From Xestospongia muta (taxonomy: Eukaryota; Porifera; Demospongiae; Haplosclerida; Petrosiidae), in NCBI GenBank assembly GCA_963693285.1, contig OY848917.1, forward strand, positions 25,354,745 through 25,418,744: a DNA stretch of 64,000 nt, given 5' to 3'. Positions 38,991-48,778 of this stretch are shown in pieces. The position numbers and the translations under genes are program-made. Numbering within the stretch: the first letter of the stretch is position 1; each line of letters starts with the position of its first letter. The notes below the pieces were generated by a model. It was given only the letters and a program-made list of their open reading frames with translations. It had not been told where the DNA came from and did no database searches.

Positions 38991-39697
38991 TTATTTTGGC
39001 ATCTTTCTCCATAATTGGTGCTATTTCACCATGTCCCTCACATTGGTTTTCATCAGCCTTCATGCTCCTAGGTGAAGATAAAGGTCTTACCAACATTATT
39101 ATCAATGATCCTGATTTAACCTACCTGAAGGATGTCATAAAGCTGACAGAAGAAGAGACTACAAAATTTGAAGAAGATGCTCTTGATTTCTTTAACAAAA
39201 CATATGGATTAGACTTCTCGCAGGTCTCTCAACATCAAGGAGTTCGTACTATTTCAAATGCCATAATGATCCCCTTTAGATTGAGTGAAGATGCAAGAGG
39301 TACCAGGAAATGGACATTTAATAGATGGATTGCAACTGGTAGCATACAAAATCAATGTTTTGATTTTAATGAAGGTGGCTATTTGGTAATCATTACCAGC
39401 AATACCATTTTATATGGTATATATGGAGGTCCAAATGGTAAAGCTGTTGCAGCTCAAGGAGTGATGGAGTATGGTTACTTTTACTTGTTAGTATGTCCTC
39501 AACAACCTAGTGTAATGCCATTTTATACGCCCACACCTCGTCATACTAATGTAGATGGCTACAGTGTAGCTGACTTTGGTGTCTACAATCGAGAACTCGG
39601 AAATGGAATAGCTCGTGGTCTCTTTTACTCGTTTGAAAATGCTACTGACACTACCCAAAATGCAAACTCTGTTAGGATTGTGTTTACCTTTACTTAA
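38991..39697 (+). CDS. secreted protein of unknown family, main exon (5' exon uncertain)
   Basis: An open exon follows an acceptor (TTCTGTTTTAG, 38980-38990) and begins with two bases of a split codon, then ILASFSIIGAISPCPSHW, which looks like the end of a signal peptide. About 235 residues are encoded. It is a paralogue of the minus-strand gene ending at 39924; shared motifs are RWIATGS, EGGYLV, YGGxxGxA, VCPQQP, an ELGxGxARG segment and a basic C-terminal FTF. A tiny first exon at 38867-38876 (ATG GCT TCT T, donor GTCTGT) would be in phase and give a good signal peptide, but its donor is weak. No known domain recognised; secretion is inferred from the N-terminus only. Confidence 0.7.
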
Positions 39698-39923
39698 AAG
39701 TTATTATCATTACTTGAGAATTTAAGATAAATAGGATTTGTACTTGTATTATTATTTGTGTAAACATATATAAACTTGTGCTAATAGTCATAAATTTAAA
39801 ATTGTCACATCAGTAAACCAGAAACTAACAAGCATATGTGCATATAATACATGTAAATATTGATTTGTGCTTTCATATAAATAGAATTAACAACATGCTC
39901 GCATATTTGTATGCATACAAGAA

Positions 39924-40703
39924 TTATATGTTAGCAGGAAAAGTAAAGGAATGTCTTATAACAATATGATTTTTAGTGAGATCCTGTGTGTTCCTCTCAA
40001 CAAATGCAACACCTCGAGCTGCTCCATGACCCAGCTCACTATGATAAAGGTCAAAGTTGACAATCTGAAAGTCATCAGCTGTGACACGGCGAGGTGTGTT
40101 GCTTTGTAACTTTAATATAATTGGTTGTTGAGGACAGACTACAAAATTAAAGTATCCAAACTCCAATTCATCACGTCGTGAAACAGCAATACCACTCTCA
40201 CCACCATAAGTTCCATTAAGTAACACATTATCAATAATGGTAACTAAATAACCACCTTCGTGTAAATCATAACATGTTGATTTTGTACTACCTGTTGCAA
40301 TCCAACGGTTATATGTGACACTGATGTTAACATGATTCATATAATATGTATCCATTGTAGCTACCCCTGGTATAATATGAAGTGTAGTCCCTTGGATGGG
40401 CTGAATTTGAGAAAAATCTATTCCAAATCTAGTCTTGAAAAAATCAATGGCTTCATTCTCAACTTTAGTGATCTCTTCATTAGTGAACTTCATAACGTCC
40501 TTAAGAAATCTGTAGTCGGGATCACTACTACGGAAGTCTCCGGGACTGCCCTCACCATCAGCAATAATCATAAAGGCAGCCTTAAACCATGGTGTTGTGC
40601 ATGTTCCTGTACATGTAGCAGTAATAACTGGCACAAAGTAGCAGAAAGTAGCTAGTAAAAGTGTACAGCAGAGAGGTGACAAACCATTCAATTGTGAGAT
40701 CAT
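39924..40703 (-). CDS. secreted protein of unknown family (paralogue of the gene at 38991)
   Basis: A single exon of 259 residues from the ATG at 40703; an upstream TTG in frame was rejected as the start. Residues ~1-30 form a strong signal peptide (LCCTLLLATFCYFVPVITA core). The mature protein has few cysteines near its N-terminus (TCTGTC), then an acidic helical segment (FLKDVMKFTNEEITKVENEA) and a beta-rich C-terminal half with the same signature motifs as its neighbour: NRWIATGS, HEGGYLV, YGGESGIA, VCPQQP and ELGHGAARG. It is convergent with the paralogue, 226 bp apart. I know of no named family with this pattern. Confidence 0.8.
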   Translation of the reverse strand: MISQLNGLSPLCCTLLLATFCYFVPVITATCTGTCTTPWFKAAFMIIADGEGSPGDFRSSDPDYRFLKDVMKFTNEEITKVENEAIDFFKTRFGIDFSQIQPIQGTTLHIIPGVATMDTYYMNHVNISVTYNRWIATGSTKSTCYDLHEGGYLVTIIDNVLLNGTYGGESGIAVSRRDELEFGYFNFVVCPQQPIILKLQSNTPRRVTADDFQIVNFDLYHSELGHGAARGVAFVERNTQDLTKNHIVIRHSFTFPANI

Positions 40704-41344
40704 ACTAACCTGTACACACTTTAACAAAATTTGCAGGCAAAATAACCAGCAAGGGCTCTAGCTCTTGTGGTTTATTTACATCCCTCTAATATAATTTGGT
40801 GTCTCAGAAATTGTAAGACTTCACCGGCAGCTGTGTTTACAAACACCATATTTTAATTAATGTAAAGATTTAATATAACAACTTACACAGGCATCTTGTG
40901 GATGTTGTAATAATTAAATAGTTTTATCTTTACTGATACTTCCAATATAAAGGTGGTGTACTACAATGGATTACAATTTTGCCTATTGTGAAGGACAAGG
41001 GCTCAAGCGCTAGCTACATGTTTGTGATTTAAAGGACTTTTGAATACATTCTTTGTTTAATCCTTTGTACCATATTTGTTGGTTATTAAGCACATGTGCT
41101 TGTTTTGACACAGGAAGAAACTAGAACTATCACTCTCTGTCTCGTCGATGTCAGCAAAAGGATTATCAGAGAAAGGGCCATCTCCAGTGTCAATGTGTTC
41201 ATCAGTGTCCATTTTATAATCTTCTAATATTGTCTATTAATCATAATTTAATTATTATTTTAACTATATTGTCCTTAGTATTTGTTAATAGATAGCCAGT
41301 TCATTCAGCTGGATTCTTTTATGTGCTTTAAATGTGGGGCACTC
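40704..41344. other. intergenic, no gene seen
   Basis: The first ~170 bases are duplicated at 38245-38398 with the pseudogene. The remainder is AT-rich without a recognised feature. Confidence 0.4.
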
Positions 41345-41935
41345 CTTGTATCAAAATTAAACAATTTATACATATATAATAATGTGTTGAGAATTTTAAT
41401 AAATACAAACAGAGTTTTTTAAAAACATACACTCCATTATGGAGAGCTGTTTGTTTCAAAATTAAACAATTTATACATATATAATATGTTAAGTATTTAT
41501 AAATCCTACAATAAATATTATATAAATACTAACAGAGATTTAGAGATTTATAAATACTTCAAGAATTAATAAATAATGTTAGAGATTTTGTAAAGACAGT
41601 CAGGAATTTGTAAAAACCTAAGGATTATTAATATGGCATGCCATTGTATCAAAATTAAACAATTTATACATATATAAGTGTATTTAAAATTCACTACATG
41701 CAGATATAAATTACTAGCATTATTTTTTTTCTTGACAGTATTAATAAACCTTAGGTTATTAATTAATAAGTCTTGACAGTCTTCATAAATCTCTAACATT
41801 ATTATAAAGATCCACAGAGTGTTTGTTTTTATGAATCTCTGTTCGTATTTATTATATTTATTGTAGGATTTATAAATTCTCAACACATTTTTATGTATGC
41901 ATAAATTGTTTAATTTTGATATGAACTGTACCCTA
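41345..41935. mobile_element. foldback-type element with ~180-bp imperfect inverted repeats
   Basis: The motif CAAAATTAAACAATTTATAC occurs in direct orientation at about 41352, 41457 and 41650, and inverted at about 41905-41931. The region 41455-41635 pairs, with mismatches, with 41745-41935 through successive matching blocks (ATAAATCCTACAATAAATAT; AATGTTAGAGATT; AAACCTAAGG). The structure is a long hairpin around 41690 with no coding capacity, consistent with a foldback or long-TIR MITE. Target duplication not identified. Confidence 0.7.
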
Positions 41936-43630
41936 TATATATAATGATGACTTGATTATCAAGCACAAAAAATTTATGAAAATAAACATACAGATTTACA
42001 ACAAAATACTCAGTCGACTAAAAGAATTTACAATTAAGTAGCCCTCTAAACCATAACATCTAAAATGTCTCAGAATGATCATGTGATCTAGATTATTGAA
42101 TAGTGATACAACCAAATTATTCACAGAAGTAAGGGAATACGATGATGTCAAATGTTCCCAACATCATTGTGAATAATAAGAATAGACTTCATATGTACAC
42201 TTTCAAAGACCAGACTGATATGTTTGATGATGACTATTGATTATATTGGCTCTTGAATCTCTGTAGGAACACAATCTCATATCCAATGTATAGTAGAGAG
42301 AAAAAGTCTATTTACTGAGCTTTTTAAAAAAAGCACTATATATAGCACTTGTCTACTTAGTAGTTGTTATGACAAGTTATCATATATATGTAATCGAAGT
42401 ATATTATATACATGTGCTGAAAATGAATGGTTTAAACAGGATCATATTACATACAACTAATGTTTATATAAATATGCAATATGATCTTGTTTAAAGCATA
42501 CAACTTCAACACTTGTACATACTATACTTTGATTACACATGATAATTTGTCATAGCAACTAAAGTAGTACAATTGTGCTGTATAAATCTTCTTAATAAAA
42601 CTACTGTTGGAAATCTTTATAGCTGTTTAATGGAAGGCTGTGAATAATTAACTCTGGTAATATCCTGGCAAATATTCACAACAAAATCAAATAATATTTA
42701 TCTTTGTGTCTAAAAGACTGCGACAAGCTAATCACAAAACATATTACAGTATGCATATGTATCTATGAAAGTAATACATGCGTACATATAAGAAAAGGTA
42801 TAATAATTGTATACATGATCAATGGAAAAGTCTATATCATCATTAAAGAAGGGGCTACAGCCTGCCTCACAGTATAATGCAAACCTTGTCAAATCATTAA
42901 AGAAAGCATATAAGTGTATATATATGTGTGTGTGCGTGTATGTGTGTGTATTTATATATGTATATATATTATATACATAAGTATATATAACACATATTAT
43001 AGTTTTCCTTTATTTAGATATCTAAGTATGTATGTTTAAAATTAGCAGACAATTATATGAATTAAGGGTAATGGACCATAATTATTTACTGACAAATAAT
43101 ACAAACAATACTCATGTCATTGTTATGACACGAGCAATATTTGTAAATATATATAATGACCATTTTGCCACATTCTGCACAAGAACAGTGTGTACAATGG
43201 ATATGCATTTTCATTCCAGTTGCTGACATCTAGTCCTAATTGTTTTTCATTAAACATTGCACTTTACTATATAGCACCCAAAAATGTTTGGGATACTTCT
43301 CACTTAATGGCACATTTCTACAACTTACTAAAGTACTAATCACGGTAGCTCTGATGGATGATATATAGCTAAGGGTCAGCCATGGAAACCAATGAATGAT
43401 CAGCCCAACTAGGAAACTGACAACTTTCAAAAAACATTTCAATATCATATCTTTATTCCATACATTGAGGTTACGATTATCAAATGTGTAGTTTATGATA
43501 AAATTCTAAGAATGCAAAATTGACAAATAAAATTTATGTATTGTGTAAACTGAAAATTGCCAGGAATGATAAATGACATTCGTAGGAGGTGTGGCTGAAG
43601 TAGAGCAGCTTCAGTCCATGAACTGACAAA
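41936..43630. other. intergenic; contains one hairpin element
   Basis: Apart from the palindromic element at 42335-42590 and short GT/TA runs near 42918-42970, nothing is recognised. It ends at the PDZ-macro start codon. Confidence 0.4.
42335..42590. mobile_element. palindromic MITE-like element, ~95-120-bp arms
   Basis: Left arm about 42358-42452 (TTATGACAAGTTATCAT, TAATCGAAGTATA, TTTAAACAGGATCATATTAC) pairs with right arm about 42471-42567 (GCAATATGATCTTGTTTAAA, TATACTTTGATTACA, ATGATAATTTGTCATAGC) around an ~18-nt loop. Weaker complementarity continues outward to about 42335 and 42590 (GCACTTGTCTACTTAGTAG with its counterpart). No ORF. A transcribed strand would form a long, nearly continuous hairpin. 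Confidence 0.75.
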
Positions 43631-46347
43631 ATGGACATCGAACAAGAGCCACTGCATGTTTTTGTCAAAAACTCGACCTGTGATGATGAGTCAGGATCTA
43701 GAACTCAAAGTGCCAAGGTCATCCAAACCGCGGGTGGTAATATCCATTACGTTCAGAGACAGGTTGCGTTTGGTATATCTTCAGTGCCAGAAACACCACA
43801 TCAGTCTCAGATTAGTGAAGAGCATAATGAAGACGACGAACAGGAATTGGCGAAAAAATATCGAAGAAGGAAAGTACGTTCTAAGTCTGATGGTAACATG
43901 GCTCTTTATCGTACCAATGATCAAATAGCTTTATCACAGCAAATGCCTTTACGAGGAGAGTTGAGGTATGTCTATCTTGATATGAAGTGGACTAGGTTTG
44001 GATTTAGGTTGAAGGTAGGCTCACAATGATATGTTTGAATTATACAAATACATGATAATACACTAATGAGGTTTAGATGCTGTATAATAATATAAGTATA
44101 TATGACTTTAGCAAGTTATATCATGCACAGCTAAATCTGAATGACAACAAGTAACAACATGTCCATTCAGAAAAGCTGTCAATAGTACATTGAATGTACA
44201 CAATGAATCAGTATATACATCAATATCAATACACACAGAATAATTTAAAATTTCAACAGTGAGCACACTATGGAACAAAGTTCATCAAATTACCTTACCA
44301 TTGTTATATTAAAATTTGATTATATTATAAACTATTTCTAATTAATTTGTCCAAAAAAATTTGTATACCACTATAATTTTCTACCAATAAACTAATTAGT
44401 TACCTCAATCAAAGACAATATAGAGTAACAATTAATAGTTATGAAAATTAATTATCTCCAATATTAGTAGTGCTTTGTGCACCCTTTATTAGCCCCCTTT
44501 ATTAGCCCCACTTGTCCTAACAGTTATCTGCCCCATTGGAAATAAAGTCACACATACATGTATCTACTTCCTTAAAAGGATATCTCATAGTGTAATTATG
44601 TACTGACTATATAAACTGTCAGTCATGTGTAATCAAATAATGTCTACTTCTTATATATGTGTTAGTATATTGTACATATGATGTGAATAGTAACATTAAT
44701 GGTTTCAAAATATTTACACTACTCTCTATTGTCTAACAGAGTTTAATAATCATATATTCAACCAATCACTTATCAATAAGCAATGTGGTTTCTATATGCA
44801 AAGCTTTATAAGTGGTTTATAAATAGTTGTAACATTTGTATTAACAGATTCGTTTCCATATCAATAATATCAACACTTACTATCATAAGATTATGACTAT
44901 CCAGCCAAAAAATTCTTTGATAACTATAAGATTATGTCAAAAAATTCTTTGATAACTATATGTAGAGTAACTCTTCCATGTATGGTATATAGCTTATACC
45001 ACAGGAATGTTCACTATTTTGAATATAGTCCTGTACTGGTTAAAATTTACATGCACAACTTATACTATGCAATGTACTCTGTATTTTCATGCATAATCTC
45101 ATCAGTTGGTCAATGGTCCAAGCTTAATGTGTCTAAGTGATAAATTGTGAATAAAGGACCTATACAGTAAATTGAAGTTTGTTTTGGAAATTGATATTAA
45201 ATTCGAAATTAACTTAATTTTCTTGTATAAACTAGTGAACTGCATGTGAAATTAATTTATCATTAATTTCAAGAGTGTAAGCTTGGAACATTAACTATAA
45301 ATTGAATCCACTTTCATTATTTAGAATTATAGCCGAAAAAGTGAGAAGATTAAGATTCAAGAAACCATTGTCGAAAGTGTCACAGCTGGATCACCAGCCT
45401 TTATGGCTGGACTTTATCCTGGTGACTGCATCTTGGAGGTCAACGGAGCTGACATGCGTAGTGCTACAGTAGATGAAGTAGTCAGTGCAATAATGAAAAC
45501 TACCGAGAAGAGAGTTCAATTATTAGTGGAGTTTGTTGATGGTGTACGTCGCATGGAATTAAAGAAACGACTTATCGAAACACAAGCAAGACTAACGGAA
45601 AAACAAAAGCGCTTATGGGAACTATTATCAACCAAACACTGCATCACTTCATATCCTGTACAGACCAATAATACTAGATTAGCTAATGACAGTTTTAGCA
45701 CCAGTAGTAACAAATACGTTACTATACAGCAGGGGAAATCTGATGTCAACTATACATTTATAAGCAACAGAAAAGCTTCTGTTGATGAAGACAACCTGAT
45801 GGTGATGTCACCTAGTTCTAGTATCAACGAAAGCATGTCTTCGTCTCAAAGCAACATTGTTGTCTACACTGGTGACATTCGAGACCTGTCATGTGATGTT
45901 CTGGTTATACCTATAGATAAAACTTCACCACAAATTAACGACTGTAGTAGCAATGTCATTTCTGTCCTGCTACATGAAGGTGGAGATAAATTGATGAATG
46001 AAATTGCACTCGCCAAGCATTGTGAGCTGGGCAATATCATAGTAACCTCAGCAGGGGAAATAAAAGGTGTGAAGCATATTTATCATTGTGTATTTGGACA
46101 ATTTGAAGAACACATGAAGTTATGCTGTTATGCTGCTTTTGAAAAGGGGTTACAAAGAGGTGCTATTTCCATCGTGTTTTGGTTGGATGCCTTTGTCTAC
46201 AGTCAAGTACCACCTATGCTTCTTCTAGAGAGTATCAAAAGTCTGCAATCAAGAGACGAATTGTCATTGGATCATTTTGGTGCTATTATAATTGCTAGTG
46301 ACTCACTACCTGAAATAACTGAGCTTGTTCAACATGTCTATTCATAG
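43631..46347 (+). CDS. PDZ plus macro-domain protein
   Basis: Two exons, 43631-44014 and 45325-46347, joined in phase 0 by a 1310-bp GT-AG intron; 468 residues. Residues 1-108 are acidic and basic low-complexity (KKYRRRKVRSKSDG, a possible nuclear signal). A PDZ domain spans ~109-204 and is cut by the intron right after its binding loop FGFRLK; its core reads SPAFMAGLYPGDCILEVNG. A short coiled coil (~205-232) follows, then a Ser/Asn-rich linker. Residues ~305-468 resemble a macro (ADP-ribose-binding) domain: YTGDIRDLSCDVLVIPID, LLHEGGDKLMNEIA, LGNIIVTSAGEIKGVKHIYH. The Gly-rich loop and Asn residues of catalytic macro domains look altered, so binding or hydrolysis is not assured. No other domain seen; function inferred only as a scaffold linking PDZ ligands to an ADP-ribose-type signal. 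Confidence 0.8.
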
Positions 46348-46682
46348 TTTTTATAATATGATAAAAGTAAAAATTCTAATTCTTTTTACAAATTACATGT
46401 GTTAATTATCTAACTGCAGTTTGCAAAAAATGGGCAGGTTAGTTGTGCTTAGCTCAACCCAGAGTAGGAGCAATATAAATATTCATTATACAAAAATGGC
46501 TGACATTGACTACTGTACTGAAACTTGAAACTATTTATAGACACACATTTCTAGAACTAAGTCAAGAAAAAGCTTAGAAAGACATAGAATGAAAGCACCC
46601 CCAAATACCTCCACTCTTAATCAGTGAATGAAACTGTTAGTAAAAAAAAACATGCTCATTCAATCATGATACATCCATTTGT
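46348..46682. other. intergenic, no gene seen
   Basis: The 3' flank of the PDZ-macro gene up to the first inverted repeat of the FLYWCH element. No feature identified. Confidence 0.35.
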
Positions 46683-47401
46683 TCTCATTTTGCCATCATC
46701 TCATTTTCCCTATTCTCATTTTGCCCTAAAAGTGTAAATTTGCCTACAAATTCGTGTCATTTTGCTAACAGTGTAGTTAGTTCTAAAGTAGGCTTTAAAC
46801 AATTAGCTAGCTAAATAGTTGTCCAAGAGAGCATAACAAAAGCATATCAAAGTAGTCTTTATACGATTAAATGGTTGTTTCATGAGGGCATACGAAAGTA
46901 CCTACCCTCTTAAACTTTGCATATAAGTTCCTTATGTTTGCAGTGCAACATTCACTCATAATCTATTATGGAGTTTACGACAAGAACGAAAGGAGCCCCA
47001 GCCCTTTATTACAATGGATCCAAGTATTTAGTAAACCAGAGAAATGCTAGTGGCAGAATTTATTGGAGATGTGGATTCAACAGAAAATGTGACGGGTCAG
47101 TGACAACAGAAGATGGAGTACTAATTAGAGAGAATGCTGAGCACACACTGCCTTCTAGCCAAATAAAAGCTCTGGTGGATAAGGTAGTGTCCACAATTCA
47201 AAGCTAGACAGAAGAATTGAGAGAATGATGTGGAGATTTAAAAATGGAACAATCAACCTAGAGGACTATTTATCAGGACTAGTTATCTTGTATGTAGCTC
47301 TGTATTGAGTAATAATTGATAATTGATGTTTGTCTTGTAGGCAAAATGATACTTATTTGTAGGTAAACTGATACTTTACCTCCTTAGTAGGCAAAATGAG
47401 A
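46683..47401. mobile_element. inverted-repeat-bounded unit carrying a FLYWCH domain
   Basis: TCTCATTTTGCC (46683-46694, again at 46714-46725) and a following TTTGCCTACAAATTCGTGTC are matched in reverse complement at 47330-47401 (GGCAAAATGAGA, TTTGTAGGTAAACTGATAC, GTAGGCAAAATGATAC). The repeats are imperfect and partly internally duplicated. The only coding content is the FLYWCH reading frame. FLYWCH domains often occur in Mutator-like (MULE) transposases, so a truncated MULE is the leading idea. No target duplication found. Confidence 0.5.
46968..47207 (+). CDS. FLYWCH-type zinc finger mini-protein
   Basis: 79 residues from ATG to stop. It fits the FLYWCH pattern: FTTRTKGAPALYYNGSKYLV, then IYWRCGFNRKCDGSVTTEDG, then a terminal His in NAEHTLPS, with the Trp-Cys-Cys-His zinc ligands in place. 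After the domain only ~20 residues remain. Family knowledge: FLYWCH fingers bind DNA and are found in host transcription factors and in MULE-type transposases. Inverted repeats around it favour a transposon origin. It may be a fragment with no function of its own; transcription is unproven. Confidence 0.65.
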   Translation: MEFTTRTKGAPALYYNGSKYLVNQRNASGRIYWRCGFNRKCDGSVTTEDGVLIRENAEHTLPSSQIKALVDKVVSTIQS

Positions 47402-47788
47402 AGACACCGATACATCACCAGTATAAAATACATTGCTTCTTTCTCTCCACTTCACAACAACTGTCTAAAAGGATTGAATTAATTTTTTAAAAAGTTCTGT
47501 GACAAGAGCGAGGGTGTGGCAACATGTGGTATGTAATTAAATAATTAGAAACATTATGAATTATTAATTGCGTATTTCCACTGAGCTCCACCTAAGCAGT
47601 CCAGCCACACCCTAAACTTTTGTTTGGGGCGGATGTCAGTGAAGCAGAGGTTAGTACATAAATGCGTGTTATTTGCTTTAAACGACTGGTTAGCTAAGCT
47701 TTAATTTAAACCACAGCTTTAAGTCTGTCATATATATTAGAGATAAGATGATAAGAACACTAATAATTTTTATTTTGTGCTACACAGC
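47402..47788. other. intergenic upstream of PAQR gene
   Basis: No gene. A TGCTACACAG sequence (47778-47787) immediately before the PAQR ATG resembles a 3' splice site, so a 5' UTR exon may lie in this interval. Confidence 0.4.
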
Positions 47789-48778
47789 ATGGATTTGAAA
47801 ACACAAGATCAAATATCACCAGAGTTTTTGGAGCCATACATTATCAAAGGTTATCGGCAAACAAATATCTCAGTCTGGGAATGTATAAAGTCTATTTTTA
47901 TTATCCACAATGAGTTTGGAAACATTTGGACTCATCTTTTTCCCTTACTTCTGTGGATATTTTGGTTGTATCATCTGTCCTACGAGCTAAATCTTGCTGA
48001 TACATTTTGGTATCCTCTTCTGATGTTGTGGTTAGGATTAATTACCTTCTTGTTGTTCTCATCTGTAGCTCACATATTTGGATGTAAATCAATTATTTGT
48101 CGCCATATCTGCTTCATGATTGACTATCATGGTATTAGCACTTATTTTATGGGTGGCAGTATTTCATATTATTTCTATGAACGGCCAATAGGAACACATT
48201 TGTTTGACTATAAATGGACATATCTTACCATGGTCATGATCATTAATCTAAGTGCAACTTTACTGTGTTGTTTAACACGATTTTATTGGAAGAACCATCG
48301 TTTCACAATACGATCATGTTCTTATATCATCCCATACATAGGGTTGCTATTTCCTTACTTATCAAGACTCATACTGTCTATGTTGAAAGGTGACAAAGAT
48401 ATATGGGAGAATTTTCCAAACCACTTGTTGATAGTTTTCTTACCTTATGTGATGGTCTTCTTTTATGTCTTTAAATTTCCCGAGAGAGTATTACCTGGTA
48501 TTTTTGATTACTTCTTTCAAAGTCATCAGATCTTTCATGTTATGACTGTTATAATAACAGCCATACAAGTTGTTACTCTCAAAGTTGATGCTCAGACACG
48601 TCGTTCTTATCTCAGCCACAGTGACAACAATATTGGAGATATCTACAGCATTTTGATTCCATTTTTGTTTGTTTATGTCTCTGGGTTCTTACTTATTGCA
48701 GTCATTACTCACTTCCAGTTTACTAAAACAACCCTAAAAGTAAAGTATAATGAGCTACGTCTCAAAAAAAATGACTGA
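47789..48778 (+). CDS. PAQR family seven-TM receptor (progestin/adipoQ receptor-like)
   Basis: A single coding exon of 329 residues from the ATG at 47789; an in-frame GTG 12 bases upstream is not used. PAQR hallmarks are visible: GYR at 21-23 and HNEFGNIWTH (40-49) ahead of TM1, SSVAHIFGC with His95, Asp112 in MIDYHG, and SHQIFH with His246 and His250 before the last helices. His95, His246 and His250 match the zinc ligands of adiponectin receptors. Seven hydrophobic helices span ~50-315, with a short Lys-rich C-terminus. Family members are ceramidase-like receptors or membrane progestin receptors; which class this one belongs to cannot be settled here. Confidence 0.9.
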   Translation: MDLKTQDQISPEFLEPYIIKGYRQTNISVWECIKSIFIIHNEFGNIWTHLFPLLLWIFWLYHLSYELNLADTFWYPLLMLWLGLITFLLFSSVAHIFGCKSIICRHICFMIDYHGISTYFMGGSISYYFYERPIGTHLFDYKWTYLTMVMIINLSATLLCCLTRFYWKNHRFTIRSCSYIIPYIGLLFPYLSRLILSMLKGDKDIWENFPNHLLIVFLPYVMVFFYVFKFPERVLPGIFDYFFQSHQIFHVMTVIITAIQVVTLKVDAQTRRSYLSHSDNNIGDIYSILIPFLFVYVSGFLLIAVITHFQFTKTTLKVKYNELRLKKND

